A DNA stretch of 64,000 nucleotides from Porodaedalea pini. Lineage: Eukaryota; Basidiomycota; Agaricomycetes; Hymenochaetales; Hymenochaetaceae. Positions 33,012 through 44,738 of this stretch are shown in pieces (the first letter of the stretch is position 1; every line of letters begins with the position of its first letter). The translations under genes and the position numbers were made by a program. The stretch covers positions 62,001 to 126,000 of the forward strand of contig NBAY01000035.1 in the NCBI GenBank assembly GCA_002794775.1. The letters run 5' to 3'. Under the pieces are notes generated by a model. The model did no database searches and was not told where the DNA came from. It saw only the letters and a program-made list of their open reading frames with translations.

Positions 33012-33304
33012 AACCCCATAAACACAGTCAAGCACTTCGTTTCATCACTGTCTGTCTTACACTTCACATTTCACATGCTCAAATGGTCACACTCAGCCAT
33101 TTGAGCATCAATATACCTTTGAAGCTCTCATATTATCCCTTAGTAACATCATAAATACATTCGAATACTTTCATCCACCCATTCTAACACTCATATCACT
33201 TCCTATTCACACTCAAATGCTTTGTTTCCTTTATATTCATTCCATATCCCACTATATACACGCTCGAGCACTCTTTCCACTTCATATTCACTCATTCAAA
33301 TGCT
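33012..33304. other. C/T-rich degenerate repeats, unassigned
   Basis: Loosely repeated words CAAATGCT, GAGCACT and TATTCATTC with a spacing of about 40 bp. No gene seen. May be an internal remnant of the element whose LTR follows. Confidence 0.35.
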
Positions 33305-34495
33305 TGTAGCGCAGCTGCATCATGCATTTGGGGACAGGGAAAGTGTAGTATGTCAGCATAGGTTGCTTGAACAGTTCTCAGGCCATCGACGGTCAATGTA
33401 TCATGCTCAAATGACCGGATTCCATCATTCCCTGGGTTCTCCATGCAGTTCGAGTGTTATTTATCATCGTCTATCACTCCCATGATGTGCATTTGTTGTC
33501 ATCACGCCCTTAGGGACATTCAGGGATATTCGAATGGAGTTGTTTGGAGCATACATGATAAGTTTCTTGGTTTCATTGGTCTCTTCATTGATGTTGAATC
33601 ATTATTCCCCTTTGAGTCCATGATTTATCATGTTCTCGAGTCATTCCATCCCTAACACATGATTATTCTGACTTGATCGTGCACTGCACACACTCTCCTA
33701 CCTCCATATGTACGTTCGACTTTGGTACCGAACTCATTTCACCTACAGTATAAATAGTGCACACCTTTGTACTCGTTCTGCAGAGGCAATACAGCCCCCA
33801 GTTCACTCCACAGTACACATTTTGAGTCCCATAAGTCATCTGCACCTTTAGGTCATCTCTACTCAGCTCTATCAAACCTCCTCGACCACTTGAACAGCGC
33901 TTTTGATTTGGCACATACACTCGAAGTCAATATTCCAAGTCTTTGAGTCCTAGACACACCCAATAGGGTACCATAACTGCATATCCCCATCACCCTATAC
34001 ATTTGTTATCTACTAAGGAGCTGCTCGAGTGTGTTGGAACATGTACAAGGGGATTCGAGCTCATTTTTGAGCCCGTTCAAATGCTCAACGAGCATCATCC
34101 AGAGATGCAAACCACTCGAGGAAGATTGACATAGCCCCACACCTACCTCAACTTCAGATTTCAATTGTTCAAGTCATGGAGCCTGCATTGGAGGTTCAAT
34201 TCTAACAGGTTCGAGCCCTTTGGCAAAGCCTCTGGATCAGTGGAGCCACCATTTCGAACATTCGATCACTCCGTTTCTATTTGGTTGTCCTTCCTCGACT
34301 ATTGAGTCATCACAGTCTCCCTTGGGAAGAACATAGATTCGCTCTTGAGTTGACCATTTGGTCTACAAAGGAGTCTGCATTGCGATACTGGTATGTCGAG
34401 AGATCTTACCGCAGATAACCCCTAACCTCCCAGAGCATGTGATCACATCTCCAAAAGGACCACTGATTCCAGACACCCCCAAGTCAGGATCTACA
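33305..34495 (+). repeat. LTR of a separate family (solo or terminal), 1,191 bp
   Basis: TGTAGC..GATCTACA ends like T7. TATAAATAG at about 33,750 sets the orientation. Flanked by ATGCT (33,300-33,304) and ATGCC (34,496-34,500). On the right it abuts T5 protease at the point where an intact copy reads ATGCC. The left flank is not T5, so either the left part was lost or the similarity of the flanks is chance. Rich in TCGA words (CTCGAG, TTCGAA). Confidence 0.55.
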
Positions 34496-34879
34496 ATGCC
34501 ATTGGCATTGAGCACTGTGAGGGGATGAATGTAGCATTTCATCTTTAGCCCATACCATTCAATGAAGCCTGCATTGATACATGATCCTGTACATCTCGAA
34601 TCCACTAGGGCATGTGCATCTACCTCTTTTGTTCCACCCACCACATCACAACAACTGTCAGGAGGAGGTCCAGCTGGCATCCACCAGTTCCTCTCATGAA
34701 CAACTTCTCATTCTTGTCATCCTCTATCACACCAGTAAGAGTTTTGTAGTCAGAAAAACCATCAATGCCATTTGCATCTACATATTGTACAGGCAGATAG
34801 TTATATTTTAATGAGTCCAAAAGCAAAACTCCTTGATCTTCTCAGCCAGTTGTTCCAGTAGTTATGCCTGACCACTCAC
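34496..34879 (-). pseudogene. T5 pol: protease fragment
   Basis: Minus strand: LDSLKYNYLPVQYVDANGID, FMRGTGGCQLDLLL and ALVDSRCTGSC (active-site DSG changed to DSR), then truncated. Homologous to the T4 pol start. Confidence 0.75.
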
Positions 34880-36140
34880 AAAACCCTGCATGTCAATGAC
34901 CTCATTGTCACTACCTTCCTCTTCCACATAGTCCTCCACTGTTGACTTTTGAATGCCTATGACTTTCTTGAACACTGACTCCTTTATCACACCAAGCTTG
35001 TCCACAAGGATACAATGTTCCAACAGCTCCATGATTTGCAGCATACGCTGCACAATCACCTTGCCCTGGGGACATTGCACTCTGAAATGCCCTAGCTGGT
35101 TGCAGAGCCAGCATGCTCCTCATTGTCATGCCTTGTTCATGGAGATGTCCATTGGCTGTCTGGCTCCTCCAAAGATGATGCCTGTTGCATCATGTTTATT
35201 GACATGCAGGGCAGCAAATTAGCAATGAGCTGGGGGCAGCTGCACTGCTTGCTGACATGGAGAAGGAGGTAGAGTATGGGTCTGGCATCCTCACTGAATG
35301 TCACACACCTGTTGCTCAACGCAATCAATTTCAATTGCCTTCTTCTTCCATACTTTGTAGGTCATAGGGACTGGTGTCAACCATAAGACTCCTCAGACTA
35401 CTTTAATGTTCAGGGCTCTCTGTAGCTGAGCACAGACATCAAAGTCATGCACAGTGTCAGTCATCCCTGCCTTTGTGTGTATGACATTGAACTTTTGGAA
35501 GAACTCGTTGGCTGTGAGGTCCTTCTGGACCATTATGTGCATCTTTGCCAGTACCTTCATCTTGCAGTTCAGGTCATTGAATGATGCATCCAGATGCTCT
35601 TGGAACCTTGCCCAAGTCTCCATCAGACTTACTGCACCATTCTTTATGAACCCTTCGATGTAGTTCTGTGCCTATGTCAACACATTGCTATCCTTCAAGT
35701 ATGAAAGGGTGAGGTAGATCTTGCTCACCAATGTTGGGAATCTACTCAGGTTCATCGAGATGAAGAGAATGACCTCATATTTGAAGTTGAGGTAATCATT
35801 GCTGCCAGCTAATTCACATGACCAAGTGACATCAATATTAGGAGCCAAGGCAGCTGAGGCTTGAGAGGTGGGGGTGTTTGCCACTTGATGGGTAAAGGCT
35901 ATGGTGATCAATGCTGCAAGCTCCTGCTGTTGTTGTTGTGTGAAACCCATCATCATCAGAGTAGGTGCAGGAGTCAGTGTCAGGGATGATGAGTCTCTCC
36001 TCGGCAAGCAATAGCTTCCTGGATCACTGAGAAGGATGATCAATGATATTGATACTGCAGGCAATGGTGGTGTGGCCAATGTCTACCTGAATCTACCTGC
36101 ATCCTCAGTGGTCATATGTCAAGCCTTTCTGATGTCACTC
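34867..36140 (-). pseudogene. T5 gag (degenerate)
   Basis: Fragments with MGFTQQQQQELAALI, DYLNFKYEV and LSYLKDSN (35,672-36,079), a middle piece (35,393-35,623) and the C-terminal acidic end with SGQA-stop (34,862-35,080). The slippery GGGTTTT is kept (34,880-34,886, plus-strand AAAACCC). Confidence 0.75.
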
Positions 36141-36654
36141 TACCAGATGTTGTAGGTGGTGCCTTCTCTACTTGTCGCTACATATGAATGATGTTCCTCA
36201 TTGTATCGTGATGAGAAAGTGAGAGCCCATTGCTGTTTCTCTATGACATCTATCTTGGCTAAGATGGCAGTGGAACCAGAATAGGCTGGTTGTCTGATCC
36301 AGGATTATGCCAATGTTGAATGGGTTTGTTGGTAAAGTTGATGACAAGATAGAAAGATGCAAACAAAACAACAAATGATAATATCAATGATGTTTGAACT
36401 CACCTATTTACCCATGTCCACAGCAAATGTGTTCTCCACCAGAGGCTTAGGCAGAGAGCCAGGGTTGGGGAATTTTGGTTAGAGGTATTTTATAATATAC
36501 AAATGTCTAAAAATGTCTGAGCAGGGTTGAGAGTTGTCATTTAGGGGTTTTACATATTGAGTCCATTGAGGGGAAGGCTCCTCTAGACTGAGTGAAGGTG
36601 AGTTGACAGTGATGATATACACTGAGGATGAGCCTGGGTGAGGTTCTGCTTTTA

Positions 36655-37085
36655 TGTTAGGCAGGAGTTCGGGAGATGCTCAAACTGGGCAGGCCTTGGC
36701 TGACAATTGTCTAGGACATACTATACTCAAGTGGAGACTCGAGACATGCTATACTTAGGCTAGGTCATCATGGAGATAAGAGGATTAATATAATATACAC
36801 TACTACAGGAGAGGAATGTGATCTCACCTAGGTTGTTGTAGAGGTAAGAGAAAAAAGCAGAACAGGTATTTAAATGCAATTCCTCTTCCTTATAAACATG
36901 GCACCTATGGGACCATATAATCTAAGTACTATATAGTTTATATAATGGAATGAATGAAGGTTAGGTGTCAGGGAGTGTGGAAAATAATTGAAAAGACAAT
37001 TAAATATAATGGAAAAGGAGTGATTAAAAGAAAAGAAATAGTAAAGGAAAATAATAAAGGAAAAGGAAAAGTTCGAGTCCTGACA
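36655..37085 (-). repeat. T5 5' LTR
   Basis: 431 bp, TGTTAGG..CTGACA, CpG-poor. Confidence 0.88.
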
Positions 37086-37433
37086 ATTGTTCCTTTTCAT
37101 TACATTTAATCATCCTTCCTATCTGTTCCCACATTCACATGACACACAATATAAATGACATAGCATTAAATAATATTGTCTCATGGTCATTTACTTATAA
37201 GGTCAAGGAACTTACATGAACTCCTTGTTCTGCTTTTCCTCTTACCCTCATAATGACCTAGGTGAGACATGTTTCCCTTGTACTTAAGTATAAGTTGTAT
37301 TAATCCTCTTACCTCCATGATGACTTAGCCTAAGTAAGCATATCCTAAGTCCCTACTCAAGTTACAGCACATCCTAGATAATAGTCAGCCGAGGCCTGTC
37401 CTGTTCAAGCCTTCTCCCAAACTCCCACCTAAT
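37086..37433 (+). repeat. T6 5' LTR, truncated
   Basis: Matches the T3 LTR from TTGCTCCTTTTCATT to the CCCACCTAA end, with a conserved GTTCTGCTTTTCC. Confidence 0.75.
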
Positions 37434-37436
37434 GCA

Positions 37437-38449
37437 AAGCCCATGGCCTGCTCTCATAGCTAGTCAGTCAACTAAATGAGCTGCACATTACATCAATCAA
37501 CCTGAGCAAACACTTGAACTTGATCACATCCTAGAACAACTTCAACATGATGTTCACAGCTGAGTATAGAAGGATTGCACAGGAAGGATCAGCTACAATA
37601 GATGAGCAGGCTAAAGCTGAACACCTGATGTGTTTCTCCTGAAACCCTCCTGATTCAATTGTCTCATGTTACATTAGGTAAAATAGAGTACCCCTCCATT
37701 TCTCTTAATAACAAAGAACCTCATTTTTATATGATAACAGACACTGACCCTCTCTATTTTCACTTTCTCTCTGCCAAAAATGTTTTTACACCAAGCATCA
37801 CACTCCTAAATAACACCCAGTCTCTATAAAAATCCTCAATTTTGTTCTAGTCCCCCTAAGCATTTACTCTACAATATTCCTCTCTTCAAATAATCTACTC
37901 CTCCTTTTAACACCTACCCTTTGCTGACCATGCACTCAGAGTGAACCAGCACTGAGTCTTTCTATGACCACTGACTCCTGTGTCTAGAAAACATACTCAG
38001 GGTCCACAACTGGTCAATATCCTTCACCCTCACTGTCACACGTCAACACTTGTATCAGGCTACTCTTGAGGATGTCCTACACCACTCTGGACCTCACCAG
38101 CACTTCTGAAACTCAATCACTGAGCCTGGTATGAAGGTGCATGAGTTCTTCCTCCAACTATACATGGTGATCCATATCCAGTACCAATTCTGACCTACCT
38201 TGATCAATCACCACACCAAATATGTGATCAACTAAGGAATGGAACTCCCAATTAACCAGTGTCTACATTTGGCAGTGACACATGATCTCATCTGAATCAT
38301 GATTATTCCATAGCACCTGGACCTACAGACAAGCATATACCATCTGGCCCTGTCAGTCCAACTTGAGAACCTATGTGAAATAGTTGTACAATAGATAGTG
38401 CAGATTATAAAACTCCAAGGTGCAATCTTGGCATTGATCAGTGAACCCT
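37437..38449 (+). pseudogene. Decayed gag-like sequence of an unassigned retroelement
   Basis: From about 37,950 the plus frame, with many stops, reads TRQHLYQATLEDVLHH, GMKVHEFFLQLYMVI and HLALSVQLENLCEIV, reminiscent of a retrotransposon Gag. 37,437-37,950 is A/T-rich with no gene seen. CpG is almost absent. Ends at M2b. Confidence 0.3.
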
Positions 38450-38451
38450 TA

Positions 38452-39300
38452 CAGCCATTTTCATAAGTCCTGCGACACGTGCATGTCACGTGAAGTGAGC
38501 CGCATCAGAGCCAAAATGTCGAAAAATTAGAATGAATGCCTATTTTCTCTGTAAATTCTGCACAGTACCCACTCATTAAGTACTCAAAAAAAAGGCACAG
38601 TTCTCAGGAGCAGAAATATGTAAAATATGGAGCAATAAATTGACTGTGTAGGTGGGTGGAGATCAAACAAGTGCAGCCAGTCTGTTTTCTCATACATTTC
38701 CACTGAGATTCAAAAATTATGGCTCCCCTATATCTACCTATAAAATTCTTTCCTGTATCTTTAAATTAAGTATATGACTATACCAACATCTCCTGAAAGT
38801 TTGAAGCCAATCCATTCAGTATTCATGGTCCAGCAGCAAGATTTGTGTTCCACTTCAAGCTCTTTCCACTCTCCTTTTCTCGCAACAGGTCTTGCAGAGT
38901 AGAACACAAATGTTGCTGCTGGACCATGAATACTGAATGGATTGGCTTCAAACTTTCAGGAGATGTTGGTATAGTCATATACTTAATTTACAGATACAGG
39001 AAAGAATTTTATAGGTAGATATAGGGGAGCCATAATTTTTGAATCTTGGTGGAAATATATGAGAAAACAGACTGGCTGCACTTATTTGATCTCCACCCAC
39101 CTACACAGTCAATTTATTGCTCCATATTTTACATATTTCTGCTCCTGAGAACTGTGCCTTTTTTTTGAGTACTTAATAAGTGGGTACTGTGCAGAATTTA
39201 CAGAGAAAATAGGCATTCATTCTAATTTTTCGACATTTTGGCTCTGACACGGCTCACTTCACGTGACATGCACATGTCGCAGGACTTATGAAAATGGCTG
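38452..39300. mobile_element. M2b: 849-bp palindromic element
   Basis: CAGCC..GGCTG ends with TA at 38,450-38,451 and 39,301-39,302. Arms about 399 bp, loop about 38,851-38,902. Both arms carry variants absent from M2a and M2c, for example CCCACTC/GTGGG where those have CTGCTC/GAGCAG. Confidence 0.87.
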
Positions 39301-39304
39301 TAAC

Positions 39305-39320
39305 ATCTTCTTCTTCTTCT
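39305..39320. repeat. (TTC)n microsatellite
   Basis: Five to six TTC units directly right of M2b. The rest of 39,303-39,425 is A/T-rich and unassigned. Confidence 0.6.
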
Positions 39321-39436
39321 TCATTGCACTATTAAGTATCACAAAATGCACCAAACCTCACCCATTATATTTTCTTTAATTTCCAATTCAACTACTTCTC
39401 ATGTACACTGCAAACATTTTCAGGCCCCCTGGGAGA

Positions 39437-39969
39437 TGTAGCAATTAACCATTGCCTACATGCTGGCTGAGTCTTTCTCTCTTCACATACACTACTCCTT
39501 TGACACCCTTTACCAGCTACTGAACATTACTATTCATACTTTCATAGTCGGTGGCCAACTATTTGTTATAACTCTTGGTATGGATATGATCAGATGGTTA
39601 GATGCCATACAAACTCAATTAGCACATGGGAAACTGACTCTTCTGGGCACAGGTGGAAGGAATTAGGCAAGTAGGACAAGGATGTAGGATATGGTCATGC
39701 AGTGGTGGGAGATGAGAGAGCAGGTTGGACACTACAATATCACTCCATGATGATTGGCTGCATGATATGCACAGACCAATTGTTGACCCACTCTCACATC
39801 TGTTCACACAGATTTGGCTGAGTCTTGCACCACTTTCTCTACTTCAGTTTAGTATAAATTTATAGTAGTTTGTAGAAAGAGAGCAGCAGAGTAGAGAAGA
39901 GACAAGTACCTCTCTGTTACAGGAAATTACTATTTTAGGAAGGATCAGCAGATCAACATGGGATCTACA
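39437..39969 (+). repeat. LTR of another TGTAG..CTACA family
   Basis: 533 bp from TGTAGC to GATCTACA, preceded by the purine tract CCCTGGGAGA that also precedes the T0 LTR, so it is probably a 3' LTR. TATAAAT at about 39,852. CpG-poor. Confidence 0.5.
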
Positions 39970-40805
39970 GGATCAACAACAAACCAGTTTGCCTACCAGT
40001 CAGGATTCAGCCAAGAAGCACTCACAACAGTCTATGATAAAGCTAGGAAACAAGCACAAGAAGCATATTGAACAGCATGGCCATAACAAAGTGATAAGAC
40101 ACATCTACCAGAATCAATGGAGCTGTGCAGCTTCTGTTGGGAGCTTTACCATTACTCATGAGCAGCACATGAGTGAATCTTCTTACATGTGCTAGAAGCA
40201 GTGTCAGTATAGAACACACTGCTCATCGCTTTGCAACACAGACTGCTCAGTGACAGACAGCAAGAACCTGTTATGCAGAGAAGGATAAGCACTGCATACA
40301 TGCATGAGCTCAAATGGTAGCTTGCTGATGAACAGATGTATGCAGCACTAGCTGGCTTTATAATATGGATCATGCAGGGAGAACACCACAGACAATGTGA
40401 ACAATGGGCTATACTCTTCAACTGGCCAATCACCACTTGATGAATGAAACAGGAAGCCCATCACAAACTCTGGGAACTCAGGGATGAAGTCCTTGACAAT
40501 CTTATCACCACATGGCAAAGAGGCTTTGACAGTTACCTAATAGTAGACCGCCATGCCACTCAGACCTACTATGGAGTATAACTCAAAGTGGTCATTGGGA
40601 TTGACGTATCACCAACCAAAGTCAGCTTAACGGCAGGGTACACCCAAGTCTATGAAGAATGACTAACAGTGGCAACCAGACTAGTGGACAACAGAAGCAA
40701 TAAAGGAAACCCACTACTGATCCCTGTATCAGAAGGAAGCCAGACGGGCACTACTGAATCTACAGATCAACCAATGGATGACTCATCTCTGGAAAGGGAA
40801 TAAAT
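39970..40805 (+). pseudogene. Decayed gag-like sequence
   Basis: The plus frame, with several stops, reads TNQFAYQSGFSQEALTTVYD, HHKLWELRDEVLDNLI, GFDSYLIVDRHATQTYYGV and VSLTAGYTQVYEE, and ends in a Ser/Thr/acidic tail. This resembles the N-terminal part of an LTR-element Gag. Family not recognised. Confidence 0.35.
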
Positions 40806-40810
40806 GAGAC

Positions 40811-41663
40811 TGTCATGACTAAGTGGCTATTTATAGCATAATGACATCATCACAATATAATGCTCCATCCTAGAACTACAGAGTGCAGGAACCTTTGGAG
40901 CAAGTGGCTCAAATGGCTATTTATAGCACATAACAATGTTATAGTGGAGCGGAAGGTTCTAGGAGTTACTGCGGATTATGAGAGAAGTGGAGAAGCCATT
41001 CTCCGACTAGTTAGAATAAGGTTAGCTGTGGAGCTAAGGTTCAAAGAACCCAAACTCTATATAATGACAAGCAGGAGCGCCCTTGTCTCCTCAGCAAAAT
41101 TCTTTTGCCCTTGACATGCCTTCAATACTAGTTCAGCTTGAGCCCACGACTCACTGCTATTACTGTTATTCTCCTGCTAAGACCAAGTGTTCAACAAGCC
41201 AATCACCCCTCCATACAACTAGCTCTAGAACACTTACCTTGAGTCTTCGAGAAGAGTGTCTACTAGTTCCAGTACATTGGACAGATTAGTCACCTGTTCT
41301 AGCACTGGTCCTAATACCCTCTACCTCCATACAGCAGCAATCTACTACATGCAGTTCTATACACTACTTGCCTGACTCTCACTCTGAAACAATATCTGCT
41401 GACTCTGTTCCTGACTCTTGAGACTCCACCAGTCACACTCTAAAAGCTCTCAGCTGCTGTCATAAGTGCCAACTCTATCTAACTGAGTCTTGGTCCAATC
41501 AGAATCTCACACATATCCATATTGCCAAGTCTTCATATCTTGAACCTCACTCTACTTAGGTTGTCCCTCTTAGTATACTGAGTCACTGCAGTCCTCCTTG
41601 AATTGTACACAAGTACTAACCTGGATCACCCTTTGGATTAGAAGAGTCTGCACCCCTATACCA
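40811..41663 (+). repeat. Probable degenerate LTR sequence
   Basis: Begins TGTCATGAC after a purine-rich stretch and has CTCTATATAATG at about 41,057. The right part (about 41,550-41,655) resembles the LTR at 33,305-34,495 near its GGTTGTCC..GAGTCATCACAG segment. Probably more than one fragment. No gene supported. Confidence 0.35.
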
Positions 41664-42151
41664 ACTAACAAAGAAGCTAGCCAACAAGTGGTATGGACCA
41701 TTTGAGATCATCAACAAAGTGAGCATGAGTGCATATAAGCTCAGGCTCCTGAGACATTGAAAAAAGGTCTACCCCATCTTCAACAAAGCCTTGCTCAAAC
41801 CAGCCATTAAACAATCCTTTGAAAGCCAAAAGAAGCCACCACCAACACTACTAGATATTGTTGATAATAAGGAGGAGTATAAGGTCAAGGAGATCCTAGA
41901 CTCATGTCTACACTGAGAGAAGCTACAATACCTCATTAAGTGGGTCAGGTACAACAAACTGACCTGGCAGCCTAAGACAGACTTCAGCAAGAATGCAAAG
42001 GAGGCAATTGCTGATTTCTACCAAAGATACCCTGACACTCCTCAAGAACTTGACATACCACACCAATGTCTACATTCAATATTCATTGATACTATGCCAG
42101 AAGACCACAATCACAGTTGGTCAAAATGCCCAACCTTGAGGGGGAGATAAT
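41664..42151 (+). pseudogene. T6 pol: integrase end and chromodomain (degenerate)
   Basis: Plus strand LTKKLANKWYGPFEI, then PIFNKALLKPAI, a chromodomain remnant (KEEYKVKEILDS, LQYLIKWVRYN, TWQPKTDF) and the family tail DIPHQCLHSIF. Contains stops. Followed by the purine tract GAGGGGGAGATAA. Confidence 0.8.
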
Positions 42152-42505
42152 GTTAGAACTCAAACTTTTCCCTTTTAATTTATTTTCCCTTTTACCATTC
42201 CTTTTATTTATTTGCTTCTTTTCATTATAGTTAATCCACCTTTTCAATCTTCCTCACATCTTACATTATCTACAATGCATTTGACACTTATGACATTTTA
42301 GATAATACAGTCTCATAAGTTGTCACACAAGAGGTTGAAGGATTCATATGAACTCCTTGTTCTGCTTTCTCTCTTACCTCTATGATGACCTAGACCTGAG
42401 TAAAGCATGTCCTGAGTCCCCACTCAAGTTATAAGTATGTCCTCAGTGTCGACATTAGCTAAGGTCTGCCTGATCTGAGACCTTACCCAGATCTCCATCT
42501 AACAG
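42152..42505 (+). repeat. T6 3' LTR
   Basis: TGTTAGAACTC..CATCTAACA, about 354 bp with an internal deletion around the TATA region relative to T3. Confidence 0.78.
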
Positions 42506-43686
42506 GCAGTACCATAGGGTCTGACTTTGGGATAAGGAATGCTGAGGATGTGTAGAGACTGTCTAAGCATCAGATCCCTGCCTCCTCATGTTAGTGAATG
42601 AGCACTCTCCAGGCCTCCTGATATTTTTTTAGAGTTGCATATGTGCAGCCTGACAAGATTTTATCAGCATCTTTGAGCTTAATACAATGGAAGACATTGT
42701 CAGAGAGATCTTGGAGATGTGGTAGCTCTTCTGAGAATCAGTCCACATACTTCTGCTTTGCCTGGGCATCTAGCTCAGCTAGCTTATTACTGAATGCCAA
42801 TATCATGATTCAGTCCTGGATTGCCTGCATTACTGATGCCACCTTAACTTCTGGTGCTCTTCTGATCTGGTTCCCATTCTTCAGAGTGGGAACATGGTAT
42901 ATTGGAAAGGGATGGTACACTAGACCAGCTGCTGGAAGCTTGCTGGATGCCTTCTGAAGTGTCTTTCTGAGATTCTGAGTTGTTCATATCTAGTCCGACT
43001 TTGAACACCTTGAGATTTTTGACTTCTTCTTAGGTTTTGGCAGGGACTTCAGATGCATGAGGTCCACACCAGACTTCTTGGCAATGAGGGTTTGGGCTGC
43101 AGCATTGTGCACAAGGTGGGTGGCAACCAGAAATGTCATTCTGAGTATCAACTCAGTACATAAGTTAGGTGCAACTTTGGTGTGAACCAGTTTTGACTCC
43201 CAACCCTAATCTTTTGACATCATCTGGACTCTGACTCACTCTATCAACTCTATAGGCACTGCACCCTGCTGGTTAAGGGCTAGTGTAGCAGAATCTAGGT
43301 TAGGGAGGCATCAACATCATAGCTCAAGTCAGTCTACAAACTCAGAACTAATCAGCACTGTAACACAGCCAGAGTCAATAAGCAGTCAGATGAGGATTAG
43401 GGAGGTCCATTCCCAGGCTGACACAAGGCACTCAGAATTCAGATGGAGCTGGTTAAATGGCACATACTGGTCTGGCTCTGAGTCTAATGTCTCACCCTCA
43501 GAGTTAGAGTGTTGCTCCTGTCCAAATGCAGCTACTAGTTTGGCCTTAATGTGTGTTATCTTAGTCCCAGCTTGGGAAGGGCTTGAAGCCACTGCCTTGG
43601 CCATGCTCTCAGTCAGAGGCTTGTAATTCTTGCTCAATACTAGACTATTTGGGCATGTGTTCACAGTATGACTGGCTTAGAAACGA
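42506..43686 (-). pseudogene. T8: zinc-knuckle end, protease and downstream part (degenerate)
   Basis: Minus strand from T7 leftward: end of a CCHC knuckle (HTVNTCP), a linker, an aspartic protease with LLIDSGCVTVLIS (about 43,340-43,380), and later pieces with IRRAPEVKVASVMQ and LEDADKILSG-like sequence. Many stops, CpG absent. This is a Ty3-type gag-pol unrelated in sequence to T1-T5, cut on the left by T6. Confidence 0.5.
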
Positions 43687-44571
43687 TGTAGAGTACCGAC
43701 AAGTGGCCAACCACTGTAGATCCCTCTAGAGGCCATCCGTTGCACATTCCAACAGCTATTGACACGTACCAGACTCAGAATGATTTGCCCGACATGTACC
43801 GGACACAGGATGATTTGCCCAACATCACATCAGCGGATCACTAGGAAGATCCCCCTGGCAATTCGGGATGTACCAGAAAGCTTATGTTATCGGAGTCAGT
43901 TGGGATGCATACTGGAGATCTGCCCGATGATGGGTGACAACTCACCGATTGGAGGATCTCAGTTCCGGTGGAGCTGCGATATGACCGGATGATGGACTGA
44001 TGCAAATGGGGAAGTTGTCGCATGGACAGGTTTTCTTTTGAATTTCTATGTTTCTCTTACATTCCGAATGTTTTCTCTCCGACGCTCTATGTTTCACCCG
44101 GTATGCACATTATACTCACTTTGGAATAATTTTCCTGTAGATAGATCTCTTGCACCTTGTATTTAGGGACTTCCCTGTTGTAGGTAGCAAGGGAGGAAAT
44201 ACTACCGCAGAGTTCCCCTCAGATAGGGCAGCTTCCGTGCGTGCAGTTAGTCTCTGCAACAGTTAGTTTTGTGGCAACCTCGTCTTCAGTCTCATCTCTT
44301 GTCTCATTCTTGTTCTCGTCTCTGCTATCACTATTGTCTCGTACCAGATTTGATATCTCACTCGTTCTGGCTCTGCACCGACACTCACATCGCGTCCAGA
44401 GCACCTTACAGTATTGACATGTACCGACACATACCGACGCGTACCGACACGTACCGACATGTACCGGGTTTTTCCCGCGCTCATACCGAGCATATATTTA
44501 CTGCAAAACTCAATGGAAACACGTCCCCAAACGAACTACCGATCCTAAACAACCCATACACAGGATCTACA
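43687..44571 (+). repeat. T7 5' LTR
   Basis: 885 bp. Near its end is a tandem array of ACATGTACCG-type decamers (about 44,415-44,467, five units), longer than in the 3' LTR. A weak promoter-like TTGTATTTAGG is at about 44,157. Confidence 0.88.
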
Positions 44572-44573
44572 AG

Positions 44574-44591
44574 TGGAGCCCACCGCGAGGG
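44574..44591 (+). other. T7 possible primer-binding site
   Basis: TGGAGCCCACCGCGAGGG, two bases after the LTR, begins with the TGG expected to pair with a tRNA CCA end. Unlike T1-T5, this would be tRNA priming. The tRNA is not identified. Confidence 0.4.
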
Positions 44592-44738
44592 GGGGTCAAC
44601 CATGTTGTATTCATTTGATTACCAACAGGACTCACCTCGCTATCAATTTCGTCAAGGAGCATAGTCTCCAATTTAGAAACCAATTCATCTGCGTACCGGA
44701 ATAGTGGTGGTCAAAGCCCCGGTACGCCTAGCACAACC

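Larger units (their letters stand above)
34496..37085 (-). mobile_element. T5: 5' half of a degenerate Ty3/gypsy element
   Basis: 5' LTR 36,655-37,085, leader with TTCTGCTTTTA before the LTR, gag and the start of protease. The rest of pol and the 3' LTR are absent, with the break at 34,496. CpG-poor. Inserted in the LTR of T6. Confidence 0.85.
37086..42505 (+). mobile_element. T6: remnant Ty3/gypsy element filled with other elements
   Basis: Partial 5' LTR (37,086 to about 37,433, its start removed by T5), an integrase/chromodomain end (41,664-42,151) and a 3' LTR (42,152-42,505), all plus strand and of the T1-T5 family. The interior is replaced by unrelated retroelement pieces, so this may be two fragments rather than one element. 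Confidence 0.5.

Noticed and set aside
33222..33920. Short frames in and next to the 33,305-34,495 LTR
   Set aside because: They lie in LTR sequence with repeated words. No protein similarity.
38452..39300. Hairpins as possible terminators or CRISPR-like repeats
   Set aside because: Arms of 400 bp with TA duplications are transposable elements. No spaced short direct repeats of CRISPR type were seen, and the DNA is eukaryotic.
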